From Novosphingobium sp. 18050 (GTDB taxonomy: Bacteria > Pseudomonadota > Alphaproteobacteria > Sphingomonadales > Sphingomonadaceae): a stretch of DNA of 64,000 nucleotides. How positions within the stretch are numbered: the stretch's first letter is position 1; each line of letters begins with the position of its first letter. A program made the translations under genes and the position numbers. Positions 18,331-29,539 of this stretch are shown piece by piece. The notes under the pieces were generated by a model, which was given only the letters and a program-made list of their open reading frames with translations, was not told the DNA's origin and did not search any database. Where the stretch lies: contig NZ_CACSJO010000017.1 in the NCBI RefSeq assembly GCF_902706195.1, positions 62,001 to 126,000 on the forward strand. Reading direction: 5' to 3'.

Positions 18331-18381
18331 AACGCTCCGGCGAGAAAGGCGTTGCGGAACGTTTGCGTGCGCCGGGTCGTT
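18331..18381. promoter_or_regulatory. Back-to-back divergent EcfG-type promoters
   Basis: Plus strand: GGAAC (18356-18360), 17-base spacer, CGTT (18378-18381), an exact EcfG match, 39 bases before the DUF4142 start. Minus strand: GCAAC (18355-18351), 16-base spacer, CGTT (18334-18331), one mismatch, 53 bases before the DUF3597 start. The two -35 elements touch with no base between them. Confidence 0.62.
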
Positions 18382-18420
18382 CAACCGGCATCTGGAACTT
18401 TTCAACGTGGAGCGACGATC

Positions 18421-18984
18421 ATGAAGCAGTCTCTGCTGCTCGCAGTATCATTGGCAGCCCTCGGCTTGGCGGGCTGCAACAAACAGTCGGATGAGCCGGT
18501 CGAGCCGGCCGTCAGCGTCGCAACCCCAAGCAGCGCCGCGGAAGCCGGCGCCGTGGCAGCCGTGGACAAAGGCCAGGCTTTCGCAAACATAGCTGCGGCC
18601 AGCGATGCGTTCGAGATCGAAAGCTCCAAGCTCGCGATCACCAAGGCGACGACAGCCAAGATAAAGGCCTTCGCCAATGATATGGTCGAGGCTCATACTA
18701 AATCGACGGCTCAACTGAAGGCAGTTGCAGGTGCAGCATCGCCGGCCATTACGCCGGACGCCGCGCTGTCCGCAGCACAGAAGGCCACGCTTGATCAACT
18801 GGGTGCCAAGTCCGGCACCGACTTCGACCGTGCCTATGCGGCCGCTCAGGTTTCCGCACATGAAGAGGCGCTTGATACGCTGAAGGGGTATGCCGCCGGA
18901 GGCGAAGTCGCGTCTCTGAAGGAGTTCGCTTCAAAACTGATTCCAACCGTGGCAGCGCATCTCAACATGGCGAAGAGCATCTGA
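18421..18984 (+). CDS. DUF4142 lipoprotein
   Basis: 187 residues. MKQSLLLAVSLAALGLAGC is a lipoprotein signal (lipobox LAGC, Cys19). The DUF4142 four-helix, ferritin-like domain spans about 55-185: FANIAAASDAFEIESSKLAI, then KATTAKIKAFANDMVEAHTK and HEEALDTLKGYAAGG, with the conserved His in the helix repeats (EAHTK, HEE, AHLNMA). The family is periplasmic or outer-membrane attached and often stress induced, with no proven activity. The exact EcfG promoter upstream supports stress control. Confidence 0.87.
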   Translation: MKQSLLLAVSLAALGLAGCNKQSDEPVEPAVSVATPSSAAEAGAVAAVDKGQAFANIAAASDAFEIESSKLAITKATTAKIKAFANDMVEAHTKSTAQLKAVAGAASPAITPDAALSAAQKATLDQLGAKSGTDFDRAYAAAQVSAHEEALDTLKGYAAGGEVASLKEFASKLIPTVAAHLNMAKSI

Positions 18985-19074
18985 TCGGGAATATTAGTGA
19001 GAGATGCCGCGCGTTGCTCGGGTAATCACTGGGCCAACCGTGAGACGCAGACCCTGCAGATTTAGGAAACCGTC

Positions 19075-19668
19075 ATGAAACTCTATTATACGCCCGGCGC
19101 CTGTAGTCTCGCCGATCATATCGCCCTTACCGAGAGCGGGCTTTCGTTCGAAGCGGATAAGGTAGACCTCAAGGATAAGACGACCGAGAACGGCGGCGAT
19201 TATGCTGCCATCAATCCCAAAGGGTACGTACCGGCGCTGGGGCTCGACGATGGCGGTGTTCTCACCGAGAATGTTGCGATCCTGACCTACATCTCCGACC
19301 GTTCTGGCCGGCTGATGCCGGGAGGCGATCTGGGGCGCTATCGCCTTTTGGAAGCCTTGGCCTATATTTCGACTGAGCTTCACAAGGGGTTCGCGCCATT
19401 CTTCAAACCGGGATCGAGTGACGAGGACAAAGCCGCTGCGCGCAAGACACTCGGCAACCGTTTTGCATTGTTCGAAGAGCAGATCGACGGGCAGGAGTTC
19501 ATCCTTGGGCCGGAAATGAGCGTTGCCGACTGCTACCTGTTCGTCATGCTGTTCTGGGCCAAGGGTAAGGTGGACCTCGACTTGCCGCCAAATCTCACAA
19601 GCTATTTTGACCGCCTGTCGAAGCGGGAGGGTGTCCGAAAGGCGCTGAGCGAAGAAGGTCTCGACTGA
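19075..19668 (+). CDS. Glutathione S-transferase (beta-class-like)
   Basis: 197 residues. The thioredoxin-like N-terminal domain begins MKLYYTPGACSLADHIALTE, with the CSLA motif (Cys10) typical of bacterial beta-class GSTs, then NPKGYVPAL (cis-proline) and LTENVAILTYI for glutathione binding. The helical domain holds SVADCYLFVMLFWA. Cytosolic; conjugates or reduces electrophiles. It stands among stress genes rather than catabolic genes. Maleylpyruvate isomerases are also GST-fold, but of the zeta class with SSxx at this position, so I do not assign it to the gentisate route. Confidence 0.88.
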   Translation: MKLYYTPGACSLADHIALTESGLSFEADKVDLKDKTTENGGDYAAINPKGYVPALGLDDGGVLTENVAILTYISDRSGRLMPGGDLGRYRLLEALAYISTELHKGFAPFFKPGSSDEDKAAARKTLGNRFALFEEQIDGQEFILGPEMSVADCYLFVMLFWAKGKVDLDLPPNLTSYFDRLSKREGVRKALSEEGLD

Positions 19669-19739
19669 CCGCGATCGGCTTGCATGTAATCGACCGGCAT
19701 GGAGCTATTTGGGTGAATAAGGTGCTTCCAGGTGCTGGC

Positions 19740-20060
19740 CTAGAGACTGCCACTTGAAAGCTGGTTACCTGCAACTTTATCCTTCAACATTCCGCTTGCC
19801 CGGAATGTGGTGACGCGCCGCTGTGCGATCGGCACTTCCACGCCGGTTTTTGGATTGCGGCCGATCCGCTCATTTTTGTCGCGCAGGAGAAAGGTTCCGA
19901 AACCGGCAATCTTCACGCTTTCGCCGTTGCCCAAAGCAGCACGCATATGCTCGATGATTGCGTCTACGATAGCCAATGAGGCGATATGGGAAAGAGCCGT
20001 ATCGCGGCGAAGCGCTTCGGCGATCCCCGCTTTCGTCAAGGTATCCGCTGTAGCTGACAA
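19740..20060 (-). CDS. HU/IHF-family DNA-binding protein (IHF-alpha-like)
   Basis: 106 residues: short N-terminal extension, then LTKAGIAEALRRDTALSHIA, ESVKIAGFGTFLLRDKNERI, GRNPKTGVEVPIAQRRVTTF and a C-terminal SSGSL tail. GRNPKTG is the DNA-intercalating beta-arm with its proline. The best start is a TTG at 20060, because AGGAGG lies 8 bases upstream and the nearby ATG is out of frame. Dimeric nucleoid protein that bends DNA. Length and extension are nearer IHF alpha than HU, but the residues that separate them could not be checked; convergent with the GST gene. Confidence 0.85.
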   Translation of the reverse strand: MSATADTLTKAGIAEALRRDTALSHIASLAIVDAIIEHMRAALGNGESVKIAGFGTFLLRDKNERIGRNPKTGVEVPIAQRRVTTFRASGMLKDKVAGNQLSSGSL

Positions 20061-20317
20061 GCCATTACCCTCCTGCTGCTGGTGGCAGCGTAGTGGCCCA
20101 AAGCGGCGGAAACGACAATACTGTGAATAGCATGAGGGCTTTTCCCAACAGCAGATTGCCGATGCGCTGCCGGTTGCTGCCATGGGGTACGAGGACGCGT
20201 GAACCAGAACGTGGGCGCCAAAGCCGGCGTGCATCTGATGTTGATGAAATACGAACGGCACCGCGGAACGAATTCTACCATGCCGAGTTCGACAGGCGTC
20301 TATTACCGGAGGATTCC

Positions 20318-20557
20318 ATGGCAGAAGCAACGTTTGAAACCCCCGACGGGGAGGAAATCGAGATCGACGGCGACGACGTCGTGCGCATCGGCGCAGGCGA
20401 GGAGCCTGAGACGACAGTTATTGAACTAGACAATGGACAAGAAGTGGTTGTGGCGGCGACCGCGATCGAGGTTGTTGCTGAACTCGACCTCGATCCGCTC
20501 GAGCATCTTGCGTCCGAAGACGAGGATGAGGCCGAGGATGGTGACTACGACGATTAG
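20318..20557 (+). CDS. Small highly acidic protein
   Basis: 79 residues starting MAEATFETPDGEEIEIDGDD, with about a third Asp/Glu and a tail of EDEDEAEDGDYDD. It contains two short beta-hairpin-like segments (TVIELDNGQEVVVAATAIEV). No signal peptide. GGAGG is five bases before the ATG. Function not recognised; the composition suggests a nucleic-acid mimic or a chaperone-like acidic protein (inference, weak). A weak EcfG-like element (GGAAC-N16-AGTT, 20265-20289) is upstream. Confidence 0.62.
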   Translation: MAEATFETPDGEEIEIDGDDVVRIGAGEEPETTVIELDNGQEVVVAATAIEVVAELDLDPLEHLASEDEDEAEDGDYDD

Positions 20558-20879
20558 CTTGACCTCTGGGGAAGCCGATTTTCACCACCGGCGCCGGAAA
20601 CGGCGACGGGCCATACCCGGCTTAGTTTACACCATTCGTCGCCCAGCATGCCGTCGAAAACCAAACTTGCAGAGACTGCTACACGTTTTGCGTAAACAGC
20701 CCCCGCATGCCGGCCTTCAAATCCTGCAACCAATTAGCCCACGGTTCCTGGGTCGTTGATCGATCCGCTTCCCATCCACAGTCTCTATATCTTGGAGACC
20801 TATTAGTTCAGAGTTCAAATCAATATCCAACTGCAACGCTGGGTCGAGACCATCCGGCCTGCGAGGATGTGCGTGGCCA
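20558..20879. other. Intergenic boundary between stress block and lig cluster
   Basis: 322 bases without a supported gene. It contains an imperfect hairpin GTCTC-N9-GAGAC near 20782-20800 and a TTCAAATCCTGCAACCA segment that looks like a tRNA T-arm end but lacks the pairing stem. Overall AT content rises toward 20800. Confidence 0.35.
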
Positions 20880-21836
20880 TCAGCTCCAGCCGTCCTGCGC
20901 CTCCAGGCTGGCGGCGAGTTCTCCGATCACGCGGTAGCAATCAAGCACATCGCGTACCGACGAGTTTGGCTCGCGGCCTTCGCGGATGGCGGCGACGAAT
21001 TCGCGGTCCTGCAGTTCGATGCCGTTGGTCGAGACGGTGATGCCGGTCAGGTCGATCGGCTCTTCCTTGCCGTTCACAAGGTCGTTGTAGCGGGCGATAT
21101 AGGTATCGCTATCGCCGATGTAGCGGAAGAAAGTGCCGAGCGGCCCGTTGTTATTGAAGGAGAGCGAAAGGGTGCAGATCGCGCCGGTCTCTGCCTTGAG
21201 CTGGATCGACATGTCCATGGCGATGCCCAGTTCCGGGTGCTTGGGCCCTTGCATGACGTTGGCGGCGACGATCCTGCCACTCTGATAGGCGAACAGGTCG
21301 ATCGTGTGCGCGGCGTGGTGCCAGAGCAGGTGGTCCGTCCACGAGCGGGGCTGGCCCTTGGCGTTCATGTTCTTGCGGCGGAAAAAATACGTCTGTACGT
21401 CCATCTGCTGGACCGCGAATTCACCCGCGACGATCCTGTTATGCACATACTGGTGTGAAGGATTGAAGCGGCGGGTATGGCCGACCATGCAGACGAGGCC
21501 GGTTTCATTCGCCTTGGCTACCACTGCTTCGGCATCGGCCCAGCTGTCCGACAGCGGGATTTCAACCTGTACGTGCTTGCCCGCGTTCATGCAGGCGATC
21601 GCCTGCTCGGCGTGCACCTGCGTGGGGGTGCACAGGATCACCGCGTCGACATCGGGGAGGGCAAGCGCTTCAACAAGGTCGGTGCCGGAGTGCGGCGCGC
21701 CGTATTTGGCGGCGACTTCGGCGGCCTGCTCGGCCGAGCGGCTGATGACGGAAGCGATCTCGACACCGTCGATGTTCTTGAGGCCGTCGAGGTGCTTCTC
21801 TCCGAAGGCACCGGCGCCCACGAGGGCAATGCGCAT
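20880..21836 (-). CDS. ligC: 4-carboxy-2-hydroxymuconate-6-semialdehyde dehydrogenase
   Basis: 318 residues of the Gfo/Idh/MocA fold: Rossmann start MRIALVGAGAFGEKHLDGL, ILCTPTQVHAEQAIACMNAG, KHVQVEIPLSDS (family EKP motif replaced by VEIP, as in LigC), MVGHTRRFNPSHQYV, and SWTDHLLWHHAAHTIDLFAY. It oxidises the protocatechuate ring-cleavage product (as its hemiacetal) to 2-pyrone-4,6-dicarboxylate with NAD(P). Last gene of the ligJ-A-B-C order, which is also the order known from Sphingobium SYK-6; LigI downstream on the other strand uses the product. Confidence 0.93.
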   Translation of the reverse strand: MRIALVGAGAFGEKHLDGLKNIDGVEIASVISRSAEQAAEVAAKYGAPHSGTDLVEALALPDVDAVILCTPTQVHAEQAIACMNAGKHVQVEIPLSDSWADAEAVVAKANETGLVCMVGHTRRFNPSHQYVHNRIVAGEFAVQQMDVQTYFFRRKNMNAKGQPRSWTDHLLWHHAAHTIDLFAYQSGRIVAANVMQGPKHPELGIAMDMSIQLKAETGAICTLSLSFNNNGPLGTFFRYIGDSDTYIARYNDLVNGKEEPIDLTGITVSTNGIELQDREFVAAIREGREPNSSVRDVLDCYRVIGELAASLEAQDGWS

Positions 21837-21863
21837 GATATTCTCCTTGGATTCTTGCAGGGT

Positions 21864-23180
<1,317 letters not shown>

Positions 23181-23184
<4 letters not shown>

Positions 23185-24206
23185 AGCCCGCGCGCCTTGA
23201 GCTGCGCGTGGAGGCGCGGGAAGACCGTGCGGGTATTGCCTTCGAAAATGGCGCGGCGCTCCTCGTCACTGATGTCCAGCGCGTCGACATAGCGCTTGGT
23301 GTCGTCGAAGTAATGGCCGGTCTGCGGGTCGATCCCGCGCACCGCGCCGACCATCTCCGAGCCGAACAGGATGTTCTTGTTGGCGATCACGTCGGCCAGC
23401 AGGTCCACGCCGGGCTGATGGTAGACGCAGGTGTCGAAGAACACGTTGTTCATGATGTATTCGTCAAGGCTGGGCTTCTTCAGCATGTCGGCAAGGCCCC
23501 GGTAACGGCCCCAGTGATACGGCACCGCGCCGCCGCCGTGCGGGATGATGAAGCGCAGGGCCGGGAACTTCGCGAAAAGATCGCCCTGCATCAGCTGCAT
23601 GAAGGCGATAGTATCCGCCGCGATGTAGAAGCCGCCGGTGGCGTGCATCGCCGGGTTGCACGAACCCGAGACGTGGATCATCGCCGGCACGTCCAGTTCG
23701 CACATCACCTCATAGAGCGGGAACCAGTATTCGTCGGTCAGCGGCGGATGCTCGAAATGGCCGCCGCCCGGATCGGGGTTGAGGTTGCAGCCGATGAAGC
23801 CCAGTTCCTCCACGCAGCGGCGCAGTTCCTTGATGCTCGCGGTCAGGTCCGCTTTGGGCGACTGCGGCAACATGCATACGCCCACGAACGTTTCGGGGAA
23901 CATCGCCACCACGCGGGCGATAAGATTGTTGCAATGGAACGCCCATTCCTCGGAGATCGCCTGGTCGCCGACGTGGTGCGCCATCGCGCTGGCACGCGGC
24001 GAAAAGATCGTCAGGTCGGCGCCGCGTTCCTTGATGAGTTTCAGCTGGTTCTGCTCGATCGTCTCGCGGATTTCGGCGTCGGAAATTTCGGGGTAGGCGG
24101 GGATCGGATTGCCCGCCTTGAAGGCGGCGACCTGCGCCTCGCGCCAGGCGTCGTGCGCCTTGGGCAGCACGGTGTAGTGGCCGTGGCAATCGATGACGAG
24201 GCTCAT
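23181..24206 (-). CDS. ligJ: 4-oxalomesaconate hydratase
   Basis: 341 residues, amidohydrolase-type TIM barrel. It starts MSLVIDCHGHYTVLPKAHDA (metal motif HxH as CHGHY), then EEWAFHCNNLIARVVAMFPE, LGFIGCNLNPDPGGGHF, and the metal-side IIPHGGGAVPYHWGRYRGLA and ILFGSEMVGAVRGID. It hydrates 4-oxalomesaconate (after LigU tautomerisation) to 4-carboxy-4-hydroxy-2-oxoadipate. The amidohydrolase-type LigJ is the sphingomonad form and differs from the unrelated GalB type. Confidence 0.94.
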
Positions 24207-24209
24207 GGC

Positions 24210-25067
24210 TCAGTTCTCTCCGGTCGATGTTTCATGGAATGCGGCCAGTTTGGCGGCGTAGCCTGCGGGCGGCGGATTGATGCCGCGATCACCCAGCATT
24301 TGCTGCCAGTTCACGGTGTTTTCGGTCATCATCGGCGCAATGCCGAGATCGCGCAGCATCTGCGCCGCTTCGGCCATTTCGGCGGCGCGGCGGCGGCCGT
24401 GGACCATCATGCGATCAAGGTTGTAATCGGTGCGCTCGGCCCATCCGGTGGACTTCTCGCTGGCGTCGAGCGAGGCCAGAACGTCGTCCGCCACGCCCTC
24501 GGCATGGGCGGCCATCATCATCTCGGCGGTCAGGGCTTCGAGGCCCTTGACCATGACCGACCGCACTAGCTTGATCGCCGAGGCACGGCCGATTGCATCC
24601 CCGACCACCGTGGTTTTCGTAAAGCCGATCTCGCGCAGGCGTTCGTTGGCCTCGGCGGCGTCCGGCCCTGAAATGTTGAGCGGCACGGCCATATGCGCGG
24701 GGTTGACCGGCGCCATCACCGCCACGTCGACGTAGCCCCGACCGGCATTGGCGAAGGCCTGCGCCGCGCTGCGCTTGGTGCCCGGCGCGACCGAATTCAT
24801 GTCGCAGAACAGGGCGTCGGCAGCGATAAGTCCGGCGCATTCGCAGGCGACCGCGAGGGCCTGGTCCGCCGTCACCAGCGAGAGCACGATGGCGGCGCCG
24901 GCAAGCGCCTCGGCGGCATTGGCATGGGGTATGACGCCGTGCGCTTCGATCTCGGCGCGGCGGGCGGGGGCGGCATCGAAGGCGGTGGCGCGCGAACCCC
25001 AGCCAGCGGCGCGGGCGAATGTCGATCCGGCCTCGCCGAAACCGATCAGGGCTATGGAACCTCTCAT
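24210..25067 (-). CDS. NAD(P)-dependent dehydrogenase of the 6-phosphogluconate/DUF1932 type
   Basis: 285 residues. N-terminal Rossmann domain (IALIGFGEAGSTFARAAGWG) and a beta-hydroxyacid-dehydrogenase-like middle (CDMNSVAPGTKRSAAQAF, VDVAVMAPVNPAHMAVPLNI), then a C-terminal helical DUF1932 domain with SAIKLVRSVMVKGLEALTAE (the conserved Lys of the family) and GWAERTDYNLDRMMVHG. It starts only 3 bases from ligJ's start region (stop at 24210, ligJ start at 24206), so it heads the ligJABC operon. Not one of the defined LigABCIJKUR proteins; it may act on 4-oxalomesaconate-type keto acids, or open an additional entry (inference). Confidence 0.8.
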   Translation of the reverse strand: MRGSIALIGFGEAGSTFARAAGWGSRATAFDAAPARRAEIEAHGVIPHANAAEALAGAAIVLSLVTADQALAVACECAGLIAADALFCDMNSVAPGTKRSAAQAFANAGRGYVDVAVMAPVNPAHMAVPLNISGPDAAEANERLREIGFTKTTVVGDAIGRASAIKLVRSVMVKGLEALTAEMMMAAHAEGVADDVLASLDASEKSTGWAERTDYNLDRMMVHGRRRAAEMAEAAQMLRDLGIAPMMTENTVNWQQMLGDRGINPPPAGYAAKLAAFHETSTGEN

Positions 25068-25115
25068 GTTGCCTGCCTGCCCCGATGGCGCATTCGGGAC
25101 AAATCGGAACTGCCT

Positions 25116-25139
25116 ATTGGCGATAAGGTATGCCTAATT
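25116..25139. promoter_or_regulatory. Candidate LigR (LysR-type) binding site before the DUF1932-ligJABC operon
   Basis: ATTGGC followed by ATAAGG-N4-CCTAAT, an imperfect dyad containing a T-N11-A LysR box, about 50-70 bases before the operon's first start codon. Known LigR sites in SYK-6 lie upstream of ligK and ligJ. A loosely similar element (ATAGGATTTGGCTAAG, minus strand, near 26346-26361) sits in the ligR-ligK intergenic region. Confidence 0.4.
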
Positions 25140-25174
25140 GATGCGTGACAACGTCTTTCGTCATTACCTCACGC

Positions 25175-26335
25175 TCAAACGTCTTTCGCAGCAGCCTCCA
25201 GATCAGCGAAAAACTCCGCTTGAACCTCGGTCGGGCGCAGGGAGGCGCGGGTGGTCATGCCGATGGTGCGGGCGAACTGGGCGGGCAGGCGTGCGAGTTC
25301 GCTGAGCCATCCGGCCTCGATCTCCACCTGCACCTGATCGGGCGATAATAGCGCCAGGGAATTGCCGCCCATCATCACCTGCCGGATCATCATCACCGAG
25401 CCGCATTCGACCGGGACTTGCGGCAGCGGCAGGTCGTGCGCGGTGAAGTAGCGGTCGAAACTGTCGCGCAGCGGCGTGCCGCGCGGGGGCAGGGTGAAGG
25501 GATAGCGCGCCATTTCCGCCGGAGTGATGGGGGTTCCGGGCAAGGTGCCCGCCAGCGGATGGCCGCGCCGGGCAAAGACGGCGGGCACGTCCTCGAACAA
25601 GGGATGCTGCACGAGGTCGGTCTCCACCAGCGGATCGCGCAGCGCGCCGACCATCACGTCAAGGATGCCGCTGCGCAGCGGCTCGACCAGTTCCGCGCGC
25701 GATCCCTCGACGATGGTGAGGCGCACTTGCGGCCGCCGGGCGAGGAAGCGGGCGACGGCGGCAGGCAGGATCCGTGCGCGGGACAGCGGCATGGCGCCGA
25801 TGGAAATGCGGCGCGTCTCATGACCGCGAAGGGCCTCGATTTCGGAGAGGCCGGCTTCCAGCTCGACTTGTGCCAGCCGGAACTCACGCGCGAGCTGGGT
25901 GCCGGCCTCTGTCGTGACGACCGACTTGCCGCGCCGCACCACCAGCGGACGGCGCAGCGCCAGCGCCAGATCGTTCACCGCGCGGTGGATCGAGGGCAGC
26001 GACAGTCCCGTCGCGATGCTGGCGCCCGCATAGCTGCCGGTTTCCGCCAGCGCGAGCATGGCGCGCAGGCGCGACATCGTGACATGCGGGCTGCGGACAT
26101 GCGCCAGTGCGGCCTCGATCCGGGGGCTGAGGATTTCTCCGGCGCGGGTCGTGATCATGCCGTCGTGGCGCCGTTCGAACAGTGGCAGGCCCAGCTGCGC
26201 TTCGAGTCGGCCCAACGCCTGTGTTATCGCAGGCTGGCTGAGGTTCACGGCCAGGGCAGCAGCATTCACCGTCCCCAATCGCGCGATTTTTCCCACGGCA
26301 CGCAGGTGCCGCAGGTTCAGACTCCATATCTCCAT
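25175..26335 (-). CDS. ligR: LysR-type regulator of the protocatechuate 4,5-cleavage genes, tandem HTH
   Basis: 386 residues, about 80 longer than a normal LysR protein. Two winged-helix segments follow one another: first [20 protein letters not shown] plus [20 protein letters not shown] (residues about 8-70), then [20 protein letters not shown] plus [20 protein letters not shown] (about 82-145). The effector domain begins at [19 protein letters not shown]. The doubled HTH is known for GbpR/LigR-type regulators. ATG at 26335 is preferred over a TTG 18 bases earlier, which has no usable ribosome site. Divergent from ligK, in the same strand as the ligJABC operon; by analogy with SYK-6 it activates both with protocatechuate or gallate as inducer. 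Confidence 0.85.
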   Translation of the reverse strand: MEIWSLNLRHLRAVGKIARLGTVNAAALAVNLSQPAITQALGRLEAQLGLPLFERRHDGMITTRAGEILSPRIEAALAHVRSPHVTMSRLRAMLALAETGSYAGASIATGLSLPSIHRAVNDLALALRRPLVVRRGKSVVTTEAGTQLAREFRLAQVELEAGLSEIEALRGHETRRISIGAMPLSRARILPAAVARFLARRPQVRLTIVEGSRAELVEPLRSGILDVMVGALRDPLVETDLVQHPLFEDVPAVFARRGHPLAGTLPGTPITPAEMARYPFTLPPRGTPLRDSFDRYFTAHDLPLPQVPVECGSVMMIRQVMMGGNSLALLSPDQVQVEIEAGWLSELARLPAQFARTIGMTTRASLRPTEVQAEFFADLEAAAKDV

Positions 26336-26434
26336 GATTTCACTCTTAGCCAAATCCTATCGCACTTGCCAAAGTTCTCTTTCCCCCTCGGCCCTGCGTC
26401 CGCCATCTCACGGGAAAGAGAAGGAGTGCATGGC

Positions 26435-27101
26435 ATGAGTGGTATCGTCGTCCAGAACATCGATCGCGCGGACCCCGCAGTGATCGACGGCCTCGCCCAG
26501 TGCGGCGTCGCGACCGTCCACGAAGCGCAGGGCCGCACCGGCCTGCTCGCCAGCTACATGCGCCCGATCTATCGCGGCGCACGCATCGCCGGCTCGGCCG
26601 TCACCATCAGCGCAGCGCCGGGCGACAACTGGATGGTCCACGTCGCCATCGAACAGCTCAAGGAAGGCGATATCATGGTGCTCGCCCCGACCTCCCCTTG
26701 CGAGGATGGCTACTTCGGCGACCTGCTCGCCACCAGCGCGATCGCGCGTGGTTGCCGGGGTCTGGTGATCGATGCCGGCGTGCGCGACATGCGTGATCTG
26801 ACCGAGATGGAATTCCCCGTCTGGTCCAAGGCCATCTACGCCCAGGGTACGGTCAAGAACACGCTAGGTAGCGTCAATGTACCCCTCGTGTGCGCCAATG
26901 CGGCGGTGCAGCCGGGCGATGTCATCGTTGCAGATGATGACGGCGTCTGCGTGGTGCCTCGCGCAAAAGCGGCCGAAGTCCTAGCTGCAGCGCAGGCCCG
27001 CGAAGCCAACGAGGGCGAAAAGCGCGACAAGCTGGCCTCCGGCGTGCTCGGCCTCGACATGTACAAGATGCGCGAACGTCTTGAAAAAGAAGGGCTTAAG
27101 T

Positions 27102-27109
<8 letters not shown>
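26435..27109 (+). CDS. ligK: 4-carboxy-4-hydroxy-2-oxoadipate aldolase
   Basis: 224 residues, class II pyruvate aldolase of the RraA fold. Typical stretches: [80 protein letters not shown] and [17 protein letters not shown], where DAGVRD and the DDDG segments hold the metal site. It splits CHA into pyruvate and oxaloacetate and also decarboxylates oxaloacetate. ATG at 26435 has AAGGAG 8 bases upstream. Overlaps ligU by 8 bases, first gene of the ligK-U-I operon. Confidence 0.94.
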
Positions 27110-29022
<1,913 letters not shown>

Positions 29023-29051
29023 AACTTCACTCTGATCGCAGCAGATGAAAG

Positions 29052-29091
29052 GCATCAAGCGGCGCTCTTTTGGGGCGGTGCCGCATGATGC
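29052..29091. terminator. Hairpin between ligI and cytochrome c (convergent)
   Basis: Nested inverted repeats GCATCA ... TGATGC outside and GCGGC ... GCCGC inside, with a 16-base loop. No T-run on either side, so it is a strong hairpin that could end both converging transcripts with Rho help. Confidence 0.5.
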
Positions 29092-29096
29092 TCAGA

Positions 29097-29495
29097 TTAC
29101 CTCGGCGCTGAGCGGATGTAGGCGATGACATCGTCACGATCGCCAGGATTGCCAAGGCCTGGGAATGGCATCCGGTTGCCCGGGACCTTTCGCGAAGGGG
29201 CCGCCAGGAAGGCGGTAAGCTCGGCATCGTTCCAGACGAGGCCGGATTTGGCCATGGCCGGGGAATATCTGAATCCGGTGAGGGTGCCTGCCTTTCGGCC
29301 CATGACATGGGCAAGGTTGGGCCCCATGCCGGAGCGGCCGGTTGCGTCGATTTTGTGGCATGCTTGGCATCTCACGAAAATCTGTCTGCCTTTCGACGGA
29401 TTGCCGGCCGGCTTGGCGTCGGCCGCAGTGCCTCCGGCTATTGCCGCAATGGCCGCAAGCGTCAGCGCGGCAAGGGAGAAAGCTGTCTGTTTCAT
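29097..29495 (-). CDS. Periplasmic c-type cytochrome (class I)
   Basis: 132 residues. Signal peptide MKQTAFSLAALTLAAIAAIA ending near ADA, then heme motif CQACH, the downstream GPNLAHVMGRKAGTLTGFRY loop and an axial Met in NRMPFPGL. This is a small mono-heme cytochrome of the c550/c552 type. It lies 44 bases behind the aconitase gene on the same strand and may be the tail of that operon, giving an electron acceptor to a periplasmic dehydrogenase, possibly the PCMH-type enzyme 13 kb away (inference). Confidence 0.88.
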   Translation of the reverse strand: MKQTAFSLAALTLAAIAAIAGGTAADAKPAGNPSKGRQIFVRCQACHKIDATGRSGMGPNLAHVMGRKAGTLTGFRYSPAMAKSGLVWNDAELTAFLAAPSRKVPGNRMPFPGLGNPGDRDDVIAYIRSAPR

Positions 29496-29539
29496 CGTGC
29501 GTTTCCAAATTCAGTTTTGTTTATCCGGCGGAAGAACCA

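Noticed and set aside
19075..19668. GST as maleylpyruvate isomerase of the gentisate pathway
   Set aside because: N-terminal CSLA motif is beta-class, not zeta-class, and it lies 10 kb away among stress genes.
20724..20745. tRNA-like 3' end (TTCAAATCCTGCAACCA)
   Set aside because: The T-stem cannot pair and no acceptor, D or anticodon arms are found upstream; chance similarity.
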